DNA from: Prado023 sp963798745
GTDB taxonomy: Bacteria > Actinomycetota > Actinomycetes > S36-B12 > CAIYMF01
NCBI GenBank assembly: GCA_963798745.1
Contig: CAWCUF010000006.1
Span: 124,001-188,000 of the forward strand
Direction: 5' to 3'
Length of the DNA: 64,000 nt
This document shows, piece after piece, positions 1 to 8,617 of the stretch; the stretch's first letter is position 1; every line of letters begins with the position of its first letter. Made by a program: the position numbers and the translations under genes. The notes beneath the pieces were generated by a model that had not been told where the DNA came from, made no database searches, and saw only the letters and a list, made by a program, of their open reading frames with translations.

Positions 1-311
1 GGTGCGCCCACGCGCGGGCGGGAGGCGCTACCGTAGGGGCATCGATCCGTAGCACGCTGCCCGTCAGGACGAGGGCCGCGCAGCGCGGAGGGTGTCCCGG
101 TCATCGGATGGTGGTCGGGCGGTCCCTGTCGGGGCCACGTCGTCGGGGCTCCTCCACGCCGGTCCGCATGGACACGTGGGGTGGCTGCGTCGTATCGGGC
201 ACACGGGCCGGTCACGGCCTGCCTGATGCGTTGATCCCCCGGCCGCGGAACACGTGCATGGGCTGGTGCCCGGCACGTGCGGCGGGCCGGACACTGCAAG
301 CGGAGGTCTCC
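1..311. other. Non-coding or unresolved left edge
   Basis: I see no gene here that I can support. The helicase reading frame stays open back to position 108, but the extension is rich in Arg, Gly and Ser and has no ribosome-binding site, so it is treated as non-coding. A TACCGT hexamer at about 30-35 is a possible -10 element, with nothing else to confirm it. Confidence 0.5.
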
Positions 312-2438
312 TTGGCTCGACAAGGCCAGCGCCGGTCCACAGCCCAGCGCAGTGCGCCGCGCACCCAGCGACGCGCCCAGCCGCGCCACAACGAGGGCCT
401 CATCCCGGTCCTCGCCCAGGAGGTCCGGGCGGTCGAGGGCGCGGTTGCGCGCGGATCGGTGAAGCCCTCGGTGCGCACGAAGTTCCAGGTCGTCGCCCTG
501 CTCGTGCGCCACGAGCGGGCCCGGGTCAAGGCCGACGCCACCAGCACGGAGGCGCACCGCGCCCAAGAGCTCAAGCGCCTGGACGGGATCGCCACCATCC
601 TGGCGACGACCGCCGCGCGGCGACCCTCGCTGCTGGCGTTGCTGGCTGAGGACGCCGAGGTCTCCGAGTCGGCGCGGACCCTGATGCTCGAGATGTTGGC
701 CGACGGCGGGGTCGAGCCGCCCCCCGAGCTGACCGCGCCCGTCGAGCCCGAGGCACCCGAGCCGGCCCGGCGCACGGTCGTCCCGCAGGCGATCGTCTCC
801 CGGCAACTGGCCAATCCCTTCCTCGCACCGGACTTCTCGGCCGCCGAGCAGAGCCGGGTCAGCGCCCAACGCCTGGCCGGCTGGGAGCTGCTCGGCCCAT
901 TGTTCCGCTCCTTCGAGCAGGGGGGCAGTGGGGCCACCTCCTGCATGCCGCTGCCCGATCCGGAGTTGGTCGAGGTGCCCGGAGCGCTGGAGCTGATGCC
1001 CCACCAGGCGCAGGTGGTGGCCGCGGCGGCTGCTGGCCACCGCACGTTCCTGCTGGCCGACGAGCCCGGCTTGGGCAAGACCGCCCAGGCGCTGCTCGCC
1101 GCTCAGGCTGCCGACGCCTACCCGCTGCTGGTGGTCGTGCCCAACGTCGTGAAGACCAACTGGGCGCGGGAGGCCGACCTCTGGACGCCGGCACGCCCGG
1201 CCACCGTGGTGCACGGCGACGGCGACACGATCGACGGGTTCGCCGACATCGTGATCGTCAACTACGAGATCCTCGACCGGCATCTGGGCTGGATGAGCGA
1301 GCTCGGTTTCCGCGGCATGGTCGTCGACGAGGCGCACTTCATCAAGAACAAGTCCTCCCAGCGCTCCCAGCACGTGCTGGAGATCTCGGCGCGGATCCGC
1401 ACCAGGATCGGCCGGCCCCTGCTCATGGCGCTGACCGGGACCCCGCTGATCAACGACATCGAGGACTTCCGCGCGATCTGGCAGTTCCTCGGCTGGATCG
1501 ACGACAAGAAGCCGGTGGGGGCGCTGATGGCCGCGTTGGAGGACACCGGGCTGGTGCCCGGCGATCCGGGCTTCTACGCCAGCGCGCGACGCACGGTCAC
1601 CAGCATGGGCATCGTGCGCCGCCGCAAGATCGACGTGGCCGCCGACATCCCGGCGCGCCGGGTGGCCGACCTGCCGGTCGAGCTCGACGACGACGCCGGG
1701 CGCTCGATCCGCGCCGCGGAGCGCGAGTTGGCCAACCGGATGGTGGCCCGCTACGAGGACGCCCTGCTCCGGCGGACCGCCGGCCCGGCGGTCGAGGGGA
1801 TCGACCACGAGCTCGTGCGACGGGTGGCGGCCTGGGAGCGCGAGGACGCCCAGGACGCCGAGTCCGGCGAGAACGTGTTCGCGATGATGCGCCGGATCGG
1901 GCAGGCCAAGTCCGGGCTCGCCGCGGACTACGCAGCCCAGTTGGCGCGCAACGTCGGCAAGGTCGTGTTCTTCGCCAAGCACATCGATGTGATGGACACC
2001 GCGCAGGAGTTGTTCGCCCAGCGCGGCATCCGGTACAGCTCGATCCGTGGCAACCAGAGCACCAAGGTGCGCCAGGCGAATGTGGACGCCTTCGTCAACG
2101 ATCCACAGGTGGCGGTGGCGGTGTGCTCGCTGACCGCTGCCGGGGTCGGCCTGAACCTCCAGGTCGCCTCCAACATGGTCCTGGCCGAATTGTCGTGGAC
2201 CGACGCGGAGCAGACCCAGGCCATCGACCGGATCCACCGCATCGGTCAGGCCGAACCGGTCACTGCGTGGCGCATCATCGCCGCCCAGACCATCGACGCC
2301 CGGATCGCCGAGCTCATCGATGGCAAGGCCCACCTTGCTGCGCGCGCCCTCGACGGCTCCGAGGAGGAGGCGTCCTCGGCCGACGTCCAGCTCGAGGCGC
2401 TGGTCGGCCTGCTGACCGACGCGCTGGCAGCCAGGTAG
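312..2438 (+). CDS. SNF2-family DNA helicase/ATPase
   Basis: A 708-residue SNF2-type superfamily 2 ATPase, expected to translocate on or remodel DNA in the cytoplasm. Motif I is DEPGLGKT near residue 250, motif II VVDEAHFIKN near 337, motif III LTGTPLIN near 373 and motif VI QAIDRIHRIGQ near 635, so both RecA-like lobes are intact. The first 220 or so residues are basic and then acidic/proline-rich, with no domain I recognise. I chose the TTG at 312 because GGAGG at 302-306 sits 5 nt before it. The gene stands alone and converges on trpA across a repeat element. No nuclease or methylase partner is adjacent, so a defence role cannot be argued. The family is certain; the cellular role is not. 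Confidence 0.85.
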   Translation: MARQGQRRSTAQRSAPRTQRRAQPRHNEGLIPVLAQEVRAVEGAVARGSVKPSVRTKFQVVALLVRHERARVKADATSTEAHRAQELKRLDGIATILATTAARRPSLLALLAEDAEVSESARTLMLEMLADGGVEPPPELTAPVEPEAPEPARRTVVPQAIVSRQLANPFLAPDFSAAEQSRVSAQRLAGWELLGPLFRSFEQGGSGATSCMPLPDPELVEVPGALELMPHQAQVVAAAAAGHRTFLLADEPGLGKTAQALLAAQAADAYPLLVVVPNVVKTNWAREADLWTPARPATVVHGDGDTIDGFADIVIVNYEILDRHLGWMSELGFRGMVVDEAHFIKNKSSQRSQHVLEISARIRTRIGRPLLMALTGTPLINDIEDFRAIWQFLGWIDDKKPVGALMAALEDTGLVPGDPGFYASARRTVTSMGIVRRRKIDVAADIPARRVADLPVELDDDAGRSIRAAERELANRMVARYEDALLRRTAGPAVEGIDHELVRRVAAWEREDAQDAESGENVFAMMRRIGQAKSGLAADYAAQLARNVGKVVFFAKHIDVMDTAQELFAQRGIRYSSIRGNQSTKVRQANVDAFVNDPQVAVAVCSLTAAGVGLNLQVASNMVLAELSWTDAEQTQAIDRIHRIGQAEPVTAWRIIAAQTIDARIAELIDGKAHLAARALDGSEEEASSADVQLEALVGLLTDALAAR

Positions 2439-2560
2439 GGCCAGGCCCCAGACCGAGCCGTTGGCGGGGCCCGTAGCAGCAGCCAGGTCGGCAGTGATCG
2501 GCCGGACCACCTGGCCGGTTCGCCCAGCGGAGCAGCCCTGCGCGGTGGCCGGGCCGGATG

Positions 2561-2737
2561 GGCCAAACGCCGAGTTGTGGTCGAAAAGCGCCCCCGGCGC
2601 GACGGTCAGGGGGCGAAATGCGCTCCGCGTGGTGGAAAAACCCGTCGGCCCAGGCTCAGGTTCAACCACAACTCGGCGTTTGGCGCCTGGACGGGTCCGC
2701 GCCGAGCTCCTATCAACCACAACTGCGCGGTTGGGCC
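2561..2737. repeat. Long inverted-repeat element between convergent genes
   Basis: The 375-nt gap between the helicase and trpA holds this element and no gene. The left arm at 2561-2585 (core GCCAAACGCCGAGTTGTGG) and the right arm at 2661-2685 are reverse complements at all but two positions, separated by 75 nt. A third, diverged copy of the right arm lies at 2711-2737 (TCAACCACAACTGCGCGG). The element could form a long hairpin at the 3' ends of both genes and act as a two-way terminator. It looks like a member of a dispersed intergenic repeat family, but that needs the rest of the genome. Confidence 0.75.
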
Positions 2738-2813
2738 CCGGACCGCGCCGGGTGCCCGACCGAGCCTCGGCCGACGGGCGACGCTCGGCCCGTGGTGCCG
2801 CAGCGTAGCCGGG

Positions 2814-3629
2814 TCAGGCTTGCGCGGCGTCGACCTCTCCGCGCACGCCGGCAGCCAGTTCCTGGGCCAGGGCGCTGACCGAGGCCAGCGCCTCGGCATG
2901 GTCGGCTGCCGCCAGGATCAGGGCAATGAACGCCGAGCCGACGATCACGCCGTCGGCGTAATGGGCGACCTCGGCGGCCTGCGCCCCGGTGGACACGCCC
3001 AGGCCGACGGCCACGGGCAGGTCGGTGGCCGCCCGCACCCGAGCCACCAGCTCCCGAGCCCCGGATCCCACACTGGCCCGGGCGCCGGTGACGCCCATGG
3101 TCGAGGCGGCGTAGACGAATCCGCTGGTCACCCCGGCCACGCCGGCGATCCGCGCGTCGGTGCTCGAGGGTGCCACCAGGAACACCCGGTCCACCCCCGC
3201 GGCATCCGTGGCGTCGCACCAGTCGGCGGCCTCCTCCGGGATCAGGTCCGGGGTGATCACCCCGACGCCGCCGGCGGCATGCAGACGTGCTGCGAACGAC
3301 TGCACGCCGATCCGCTCGATCGGGTTCCAGTAGGACATCACCAGGGTCGGGGCGCCGGTCGCAGCCACGCCGGCCACCGTGTCGAACACGTGGCTGACCG
3401 TGGAGCCGGCGACCAGGGACCGGTGCACCGCCGCCTGGATGACGGGGCCGTCCATGAGCGGGTCGGAGTAGGGCAGGCCCACCTCGACGATGTCGACCCC
3501 GCAGGACACCATGGCCACCGCCAGATCGATGCCCTCGGCCTGGGTCGGGAACCCGCTGGGTAGGTAGCCGATCAGGGCCGCCCGACCCTCGGCGCGGGCC
3601 CGGGTGAACACCTCCCGCAGCGAGCTCAC
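2814..3629 (-). CDS. trpA: Tryptophan synthase alpha subunit
   Basis: The alpha subunit splits indole-3-glycerol phosphate to indole and glyceraldehyde-3-phosphate, and passes indole to TrpB in the alpha2beta2 complex. It has 271 residues, the usual length. The catalytic Glu and Asp lie in VEVGLPYSDPLMDGP near residues 48-62, and the barrel ends with a glycine-rich phosphate site (DGVIVGSAF). The GTG start overlaps the trpB stop as GTGA, so translation is probably coupled. It is the last gene of trpC-trpB-trpA. In many actinobacteria lgt follows trpA; here a repeat element and a convergent helicase follow instead. Confidence 0.97.
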   Translation of the reverse strand: MSSLREVFTRARAEGRAALIGYLPSGFPTQAEGIDLAVAMVSCGVDIVEVGLPYSDPLMDGPVIQAAVHRSLVAGSTVSHVFDTVAGVAATGAPTLVMSYWNPIERIGVQSFAARLHAAGGVGVITPDLIPEEAADWCDATDAAGVDRVFLVAPSSTDARIAGVAGVTSGFVYAASTMGVTGARASVGSGARELVARVRAATDLPVAVGLGVSTGAQAAEVAHYADGVIVGSAFIALILAAADHAEALASVSALAQELAAGVRGEVDAAQA

Positions 3630-4876
3630 TGCGGCTCCCGGCCCAGGTCGATGCCGAACCAGTCGGCAGCGGTCTCCACGTCCTTGTCGCCGCGCCCGGA
3701 GAGGTTCACCAGCACCAGCCCGTCGGGACCGAGGTCACGGCCGACGTCCAGCGCCCCGGCCAGCGCGTGCGCGCTCTCGATCGCGGGGATGATCCCCTCG
3801 GTGCGGCACAGGAGCGCGAAGGCGTCCATCGCCCGGGCATCGGTGACCGGGTGGTAGCTGGCCCGCCCGATCCGCGCGAGGTGCGCGTGCTCCGGCCCGA
3901 CGCCCGGGTAGTCCAGGCCCGCAGAGATGGAGTGCGACTCGATGGTCTGCCCGTCGTCGTCCTGCAGCAGGTAGGAGCGGGTGCCGTGCAGGACGCCGAT
4001 CGATCCACCGGTGATGGTGGCGGCGTGCCGACCCGTCTCCACGCCGTCACCGGCGGCCTCGAAACCGTGCAGGGCAACGCCGGCATCGTCGAGGAACGGG
4101 TGGAAGATCCCGATGGCGTTGGACCCGCCGCCGACGCACGCGGCCACCGCGTCGGGCAGTCGCCCGTAGTCGGCCAGCAGCTGGGCGCGGGACTCCACTC
4201 CGATCACCCGATGGAAGTCGCGGACCATCTTCGGGAACGGGTGCGGCCCGGCCACGGTGCCCAGCAGGTAGTGGGTGTCGCTGACGTTGGTGACCCAGTC
4301 GCGCATCGCCTCGTTGATCGCGTCCTTGAGGGTCTGCGACCCGGCGGTGACCGGGATGACCTGCGCGCCGAGCAGCTTCATGCGGGCCACGTTCAGGGCC
4401 TGACGCCGGGTGTCCTCGAGGCCCATGTAGACCACGCAGTCCAAGCCCATCAGCGCGGCGGCGGTAGCGGTGGCCACCCCGTGCTGGCCGGCACCGGTCT
4501 CGGCGATGACCCGGTTCTTGCCCATCCGCACGGTGAGCAGGGCCTGGCCCAACACGTTGTTGATCTTGTGCGAGCCGGTGTGGTTGAGGTCCTCGCGCTT
4601 GAGCACGATGCGCCCCGGCACGTCCCCCGCGGCGGCGAACCGCGGCACCTCGGTCAACGGGGTGGGTCGACCGGTGTACGTGCGGGCCAGCCGGTCCAGC
4701 TCGGCCAGGAACCCGGGGTCGACGCAGGCCGCGTCATAGGCGGCCGTGAGTTCGTCGAGGGCCGCGATCAGCGCCTCGGGGACGAACCGGCCACCGAAGG
4801 GCCCGAAGTGACCGGCTGCGTCGGGCACGGCGTCCGCCGAGGGCAGCAGCCCCAGGTTGGGCAGGTCGAGGCTCAT
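3626..4876 (-). CDS. trpB: Tryptophan synthase beta subunit
   Basis: The PLP-dependent beta subunit condenses indole with L-serine to make tryptophan, as the partner of TrpA. It has 416 residues, slightly longer than the E. coli type because of an N-terminal extension. The PLP lysine is in HTGSHKINN near residue 103 and the phosphate-binding loop is GGGSNAIG. The ATG overlaps the trpC stop as ATGA and the stop overlaps trpA as GTGA. All conserved features are intact. This is the main TrpB1 type, judging from its pairing with trpA. Confidence 0.97.
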   Translation of the reverse strand: MSLDLPNLGLLPSADAVPDAAGHFGPFGGRFVPEALIAALDELTAAYDAACVDPGFLAELDRLARTYTGRPTPLTEVPRFAAAGDVPGRIVLKREDLNHTGSHKINNVLGQALLTVRMGKNRVIAETGAGQHGVATATAAALMGLDCVVYMGLEDTRRQALNVARMKLLGAQVIPVTAGSQTLKDAINEAMRDWVTNVSDTHYLLGTVAGPHPFPKMVRDFHRVIGVESRAQLLADYGRLPDAVAACVGGGSNAIGIFHPFLDDAGVALHGFEAAGDGVETGRHAATITGGSIGVLHGTRSYLLQDDDGQTIESHSISAGLDYPGVGPEHAHLARIGRASYHPVTDARAMDAFALLCRTEGIIPAIESAHALAGALDVGRDLGPDGLVLVNLSGRGDKDVETAADWFGIDLGREPQ

Positions 4877-5688
4877 GCGCGCCCGCCGTGCCGCAGGGCG
4901 GGATGGGCACCGGCGGTGACCAGGTCATGCACGGCCTGGCGCGGGTCGCCGCCGGTCACCAGGCTCTCGCCCACGAGCACGGCGTCGGCCCCGGCGTTGG
5001 CATAGGAGATCAGGTCGTGTGGACCTCGCACGCCGCTCTCGGCCACGCGCACCACGTGGTCGGGGATGTGTGGGGCGACCCGGGCGAAGTGATCGCGGTC
5101 CACAGTCAGGGTGCGCAGGTCACGCACGTTGACCCCGATGATCCCTGCGCCGGCGTCCAGCGCACGCGCCACCTCGTCGACGTCGTGCACCTCCACCAGC
5201 GGGGTCAGCCCGATCGACAGCGCGCGCTCGTGCAGGCTGAGCAGGACCTGCTGCTCCAGGGCGGCCACGATCAGCAGCACGAGGTCCGCACCGGCGGCCC
5301 GGGCCTCCCAGAGCTGATAGCTCGAGACGACGAAGTCCTTGCGCAGCACCGGCGCGTCCACGGCCTGGCGCACGGCCATCAGGTCGGCCAGCGAGCCCCC
5401 GAACCGCCGGCCCTCGGTGAGCACCGAGATGGCGTGGGCTCCCCCGGCCTCGTACTCGCGGGCCAGGCCGGCCGGGTCGGCGATCGGCGCCAGGGCACCC
5501 CGGCTCGGCGAGGAGCGCTTCACCTCGGCGATGACGGTCACGCCGTCCTCGCGGCGCAGCGCCGCGATCCCGTCGCGAGGTTCGGGCGCATGCGCGGCGC
5601 GCTCCTTGAGCTCAGCGAGCGTGACGCTGGCCATCCGGGCTTCGACGTCGGCACGAACGCCGACGAGGATCTCGTCGAGAACGCTCAT
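4873..5688 (-). CDS. trpC: Indole-3-glycerol phosphate synthase
   Basis: TrpC closes carboxyphenylamino-deoxyribulose phosphate to indole-3-glycerol phosphate, the step before TrpA/TrpB. The 271-residue beta/alpha barrel carries the catalytic lysine region VIAEVKRSSPSRG, the LRKDFVV strand and the phosphate loop AESGVRGPHDL. The start is ATG 5688, preceded by AGGAGG. The open frame runs further upstream to 6531 but crosses the DUF2752 gene and is not coding there. It leads the trpC-B-A operon from a promoter in the divergent gap shared with the DUF2752 gene. Confidence 0.97.
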   Translation of the reverse strand: MSVLDEILVGVRADVEARMASVTLAELKERAAHAPEPRDGIAALRREDGVTVIAEVKRSSPSRGALAPIADPAGLAREYEAGGAHAISVLTEGRRFGGSLADLMAVRQAVDAPVLRKDFVVSSYQLWEARAAGADLVLLIVAALEQQVLLSLHERALSIGLTPLVEVHDVDEVARALDAGAGIIGVNVRDLRTLTVDRDHFARVAPHIPDHVVRVAESGVRGPHDLISYANAGADAVLVGESLVTGGDPRQAVHDLVTAGAHPALRHGGRA

Positions 5689-5726
5689 GCACGCCTCCTG
5701 TCCATCGTCGTGCGGGTCTGGTGGAG

Positions 5727-5753
5727 AGGGTACGCAGTGCGCAGCCGCTGCGC
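5727..5753 (-). promoter_or_regulatory. Candidate trpC promoter with inverted repeat
   Basis: On the minus strand a TACCCT -10-like hexamer occupies 5732-5727, about 40 nt before the trpC ATG. Directly upstream, 5739-5753 is a perfect inverted repeat with arms GCGCAG and CTGCGC around CCG, placed where it would overlap the -35 region. It could be an operator controlling trpCBA, the divergent DUF2752 gene, or both. No attenuator leader peptide rich in Trp codons was seen. Confidence 0.35.
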
Positions 5754-5807
5754 CGAATCGCCCCACCTCGGGGGCCCGCATCCCCAGCCCAGCACCTCGA
5801 CCCCGGG

Positions 5808-5813
5808 TACCCT
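5808..5813 (+). promoter_or_regulatory. -10 element, leaderless start of the DUF2752 gene
   Basis: TACCCT ends 7 nt before the ATG at 5821 and there is no Shine-Dalgarno sequence. The transcript would begin at or next to the A of the start codon. The same geometry recurs at several other genes in the window. Confidence 0.45.
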
Positions 5814-5820
5814 GTCGGGC

Positions 5821-6255
5821 ATGACCGGCTCCCCCACCCCCGTGGCGCAGCGACCGCGCAGCCGCGGCCGGGAGCTGGCCGGACCGCTGGCCACCTTCGC
5901 GGTCGTGGCCGTGAGCTGGGCAGCGGTGGCCGCGCTGCGCCCGGGCGACGCGGGCCCCACACCCTGCCCGTGGCGGAACCTGACCGGGCTGGACTGCCCG
6001 TTCTGCGGCTCGACCCGCGCGGCCGTGGCCCTGGCCAATGGCGACGTCCTCGCCGCGGTGGACCACAACGCGCTGTTCGTGCTCGGGGTGCTGCCCCTGG
6101 CGTTCTTGGCCTGGGGCGTCTGGCTGGTCAGCGCAGCCCGCGGCCGCGCGACCCCGATCGTGTCGACCCGACTCGTCTGGGTCCTGGTCGCCCTCACCCT
6201 GGGATGGTGGGTCCTGCGCCTGGCGGTGCCGTGGCTGGGCTCCTCGGCAGGTTGA
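5821..6255 (+). CDS. DUF2752 membrane protein
   Basis: A 144-residue small membrane protein of the DUF2752 family. The signature is the cysteine motif CPWRNLTGLDCPFCGSTRA near residues 49-67. Three hydrophobic segments surround it: about 20-37 before it, and about 80-100 and 115-135 after it. The function is unknown; the CPxCG motif suggests metal binding or redox, which is inference. It is divergent from trpC, a common neighbour of this family in actinobacteria. Its last 62 nt overlap the 3' end of the convergent histidine kinase gene, an unusually long tail-to-tail overlap. Confidence 0.85.
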   Translation: MTGSPTPVAQRPRSRGRELAGPLATFAVVAVSWAAVAALRPGDAGPTPCPWRNLTGLDCPFCGSTRAAVALANGDVLAAVDHNALFVLGVLPLAFLAWGVWLVSAARGRATPIVSTRLVWVLVALTLGWWVLRLAVPWLGSSAG

Positions 6256-7648
6256 CCGGACCGTTCGCGCCCTCGGCAGCGCGCTGGGGCAGCACGACCC
6301 GGAAGGCCGCGCCGCCCTCGGCCGAGGTGCTGGCCTGCGCCGCACCGCCCAGGCGCTGCGCCAGCCGGGCGACCAGGGCCAGACCGACCCCGGAACCCAC
6401 CTTGCGCACACCCCGGTAACGAGCGTGCAGCTCACCTGGCTCGAAGGCCACGGCCAGGTCGTCCGCGCTGAGCCCGGGGCCGCCATCGCGCACCTCGACG
6501 ACGAACTGCCCGGGCGTGGGCCCGGGGCCAAGGTGCAGGACCACCGGCGCCCCCTCGCCCGTGACGCGCAGCGCGTTCTCCATCAGGTTGTCGACGATCT
6601 GACGCACGCGCACCGGGTCGGTGCGCACCGTGAGCGCGGCGCGGTCCACCTCGTCGACGAACCGCACCCCATCGCGGGCAGCGCGGCCGGCCCAGACCGC
6701 AGCCGCTTCGGCACCGAGCGACGCCAGGTCGAGGTCCACGGGCTCGATGGCCACGTCGACCGCGCCGAGGCGGGCCAGGTCGAGCAGGTCAGCGACCAGT
6801 CGGTCGAGGTGATCGGCCTCCGCACGGACCACCCCGGCCACGGTCGCCACCTCGTCGGCCGGCACCACCCCGTCGGACAACGCCTCGGCGTAGCCCTTCA
6901 CCGAGGTCAGCGGCGTGCGCAGCTCGTGGGAGACCGTGAGGAAGAACTCCCGCTGGCGCTCCTCGCTGGCGCTCAGCGCCGCGGAGAGCCGGTTGAGGGC
7001 CACAGCGATGTCGGCGACCTCGTCGGGTCCGGAGGGATCCACCCTCACATCGCGCTGCCCGGTGCCCATCGCGTGCGCCGCCGCGGCCGCCTGGGCCAGC
7101 GGCCGGGTCAGCCTCCGGGCCAGCAGCGTCCCGGTCACCACTGCTACCGCCAGCCCCAGGGCCAGGGCCAGCACCAGGCGCCACAACGCCGGGGAGCTCA
7201 GGTCGCTGGCCACGGCGGCCGGCTGGACGAGCAGGACCCCCACGCCGTCGACCACCGGCCGCCCCTCGACGTAGCTGGCCCCGAGCGGGTCGGTGCGCCG
7301 ATCGCTGACCGTGCCCCCGCTGGTCACGGTCGCCACGTCCGAGGCGCGCATGGGTGCGGGGATCGGCGAGTCGGGAAAGACCAGGTAGGCGGTGACCTGC
7401 TGGGGGGCCAGGAGGGCCGCCAGCCGGCTGGACAATCCGCCCCGCGGGCCGCCGGGCTGCTGGCCGGTGTAGGTGCGTCCCAGCAGCTCCTCGGTGAGGT
7501 CAGCGGTGCGCGACAGTGCCTGGCGCGCGGAGGTGTCGGCAGCCGAGCGCAGCAGCGGCCAGGCGACCAGCGCGGCGATGAGCACCGCGAGTGCCGCCAC
7601 CGCGGCCATCACCAGCGGCAGTCGCCGGGACAGGCTGGTCCAGCTCAT
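6194..7648 (-). CDS. Sensor histidine kinase
   Basis: A 484-residue membrane sensor kinase that would autophosphorylate and pass phosphate to the response regulator encoded just upstream. An N-terminal membrane helix (about 10-32) and a second one (about 150-172) flank an extracytoplasmic sensor region. A HAMP domain with TRPLAQAAAAAHAMGTG follows. The phospho-acceptor His is in VSHELRTPLTS near residue 238, and the N, G1 and G2 boxes (NLMENALR, VRDGGPGLS, GSGVGLALV) form the ATPase domain. The start codon overlaps the regulator stop as ATGA. The signal is unknown. Confidence 0.95.
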   Translation of the reverse strand: MSWTSLSRRLPLVMAAVAALAVLIAALVAWPLLRSAADTSARQALSRTADLTEELLGRTYTGQQPGGPRGGLSSRLAALLAPQQVTAYLVFPDSPIPAPMRASDVATVTSGGTVSDRRTDPLGASYVEGRPVVDGVGVLLVQPAAVASDLSSPALWRLVLALALGLAVAVVTGTLLARRLTRPLAQAAAAAHAMGTGQRDVRVDPSGPDEVADIAVALNRLSAALSASEERQREFFLTVSHELRTPLTSVKGYAEALSDGVVPADEVATVAGVVRAEADHLDRLVADLLDLARLGAVDVAIEPVDLDLASLGAEAAAVWAGRAARDGVRFVDEVDRAALTVRTDPVRVRQIVDNLMENALRVTGEGAPVVLHLGPGPTPGQFVVEVRDGGPGLSADDLAVAFEPGELHARYRGVRKVGSGVGLALVARLAQRLGGAAQASTSAEGGAAFRVVLPQRAAEGANGPVNLPRSPATAPPGAGPTIPG

Positions 7649-8334
7649 GGATGTTCGGCGCTGTAGCCGACGCCGCGCACGGTCCGGATCGGGCTGGCCT
7701 GGCCGAGCTTGGCGCGCACCTGTGCGACGTGCACGTCGACGGTACGGGTGCCGGCCGCCGCCGAGTATCCCCAGACCGCCGACAGGAGTTGGTCGCGGGT
7801 CACCACCCGGCCCGGTCGGGCCATCAGGTAGGCCAGCAGGTCGAACTCAGTGGCGGTCAGCTCGACGGGCTCGTCGGCCACCGTGACTCGATGCCGGGCC
7901 CGGTTCAGCGACACGTCGCCGAGCACCAGGGGGCGCTCCTCGTCGGCCGGCGTGCCCGACCCGCGCCGCAGGACGGCCTTGACCCGGGCGACCACCTCGC
8001 GTGGGCTGAACGGCTTGGTGATGTAGTCATCACCGCCCATCTCCAGGCCCAGGACCCGGTCGATCTCGTCGTCGCGAGCGGTGCAGAACAGGATCGGCAC
8101 ACCGTCGCCGTCCGCACGCAGGGTGCGGCACACCTCCGTGCCGTCCATCCCGGGCAGGCCCACATCGAGGATGATGGCCACCGGGCGCAGCCGGCGGGCC
8201 ATCGCCAGGGCGTCGGGCCCGGTCGCCGCGACCTCGCACCCGAACCCGTCACGGCGCAGGTACATCCCCAGCAGGTCGGCGATCGGCTTCTCGTCCTCGG
8301 CGACGAGGACCAGGCCACGACCGTCAGCACTCAT
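7645..8334 (-). CDS. OmpR/PhoB-family response regulator
   Basis: A 229-residue DNA-binding response regulator, partner of the overlapping kinase gene. The receiver domain (about 8-120) has the acidic pair in AEDE, the phospho-acceptor Asp in IILDVGLPGMDG near residue 57 and the conserved Lys in ITKPF near 105. A winged-helix effector domain (about 135-225) contains LTATEFDLLAYL and ends with the recognition and wing region RTVRGVGYS. The gene follows the HGxxPAAW gene by about 60 nt on the same strand. Whether it regulates the trp genes cannot be told from sequence. Confidence 0.95.
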   Translation of the reverse strand: MSADGRGLVLVAEDEKPIADLLGMYLRRDGFGCEVAATGPDALAMARRLRPVAIILDVGLPGMDGTEVCRTLRADGDGVPILFCTARDDEIDRVLGLEMGGDDYITKPFSPREVVARVKAVLRRGSGTPADEERPLVLGDVSLNRARHRVTVADEPVELTATEFDLLAYLMARPGRVVTRDQLLSAVWGYSAAAGTRTVDVHVAQVRAKLGQASPIRTVRGVGYSAEHP

Positions 8335-8393
8335 GGTCGGTCATCCTGTCCGAGGTCGGTACGAAGCGCAGCCCTGGGCGTGTACGGAGCAGG

Positions 8394-8600
8394 TCAGAGT
8401 GCGTCGGTCGGCCGGGACTCCATGCCGGCCATCACCTTCCACACGCCCATCCCGACCAGGATCAGCAGCACGCCGATCCAGAACACGAGCGGCTGGGCGA
8501 AGACGACTCCCAGCGTGCCCACGATGAAGGCCAGGGTGATGATGCCGGCGCCGGTCCAGTTGGCCGGCGTCTGCCCGTGGTTGTCGTGCGCGCTGCTCAT
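8394..8600 (-). CDS. HGxxPAAW-family small membrane protein
   Basis: A 68-residue membrane protein with the N-terminal motif HGQTPANWTG at about residues 8-17, a slight variant of the HGxxPAAW signature, then two hydrophobic segments (about 17-34 and 38-58). The family is known as an uncharacterised companion of actinobacterial trp operons. It starts 17 nt after trpE with a GAGGAGCC ribosome site and is probably cotranscribed with hisI-trpE. The TIGR02234-type Trp-operon membrane protein that often accompanies it is missing here. Confidence 0.85.
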   Translation of the reverse strand: MSSAHDNHGQTPANWTGAGIITLAFIVGTLGVVFAQPLVFWIGVLLILVGMGVWKVMAGMESRPTDAL

Positions 8601-8617
8601 GAAGGCTCCTCAGGTCG

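Noticed and set aside
312..2438. Helicase as part of a phage-defence system
   Set aside because: No nuclease, methylase or other defence partner is adjacent; the 300 nt upstream are empty and the neighbour downstream is trpA.
3767..5005. Long plus-strand frame opposite trpB
   Set aside because: It is the antisense of a certain gene; the composition is GC-bias driven (Gly, Arg, His, Val-rich) and no start signal or domain is present. Similar frames opposite trpE, dnaE, katE, mntH and the ole genes were dropped for the same reason.
5689..5820. trp attenuator or leader peptide
   Set aside because: No short frame with tandem Trp codons followed by alternative hairpins was found.
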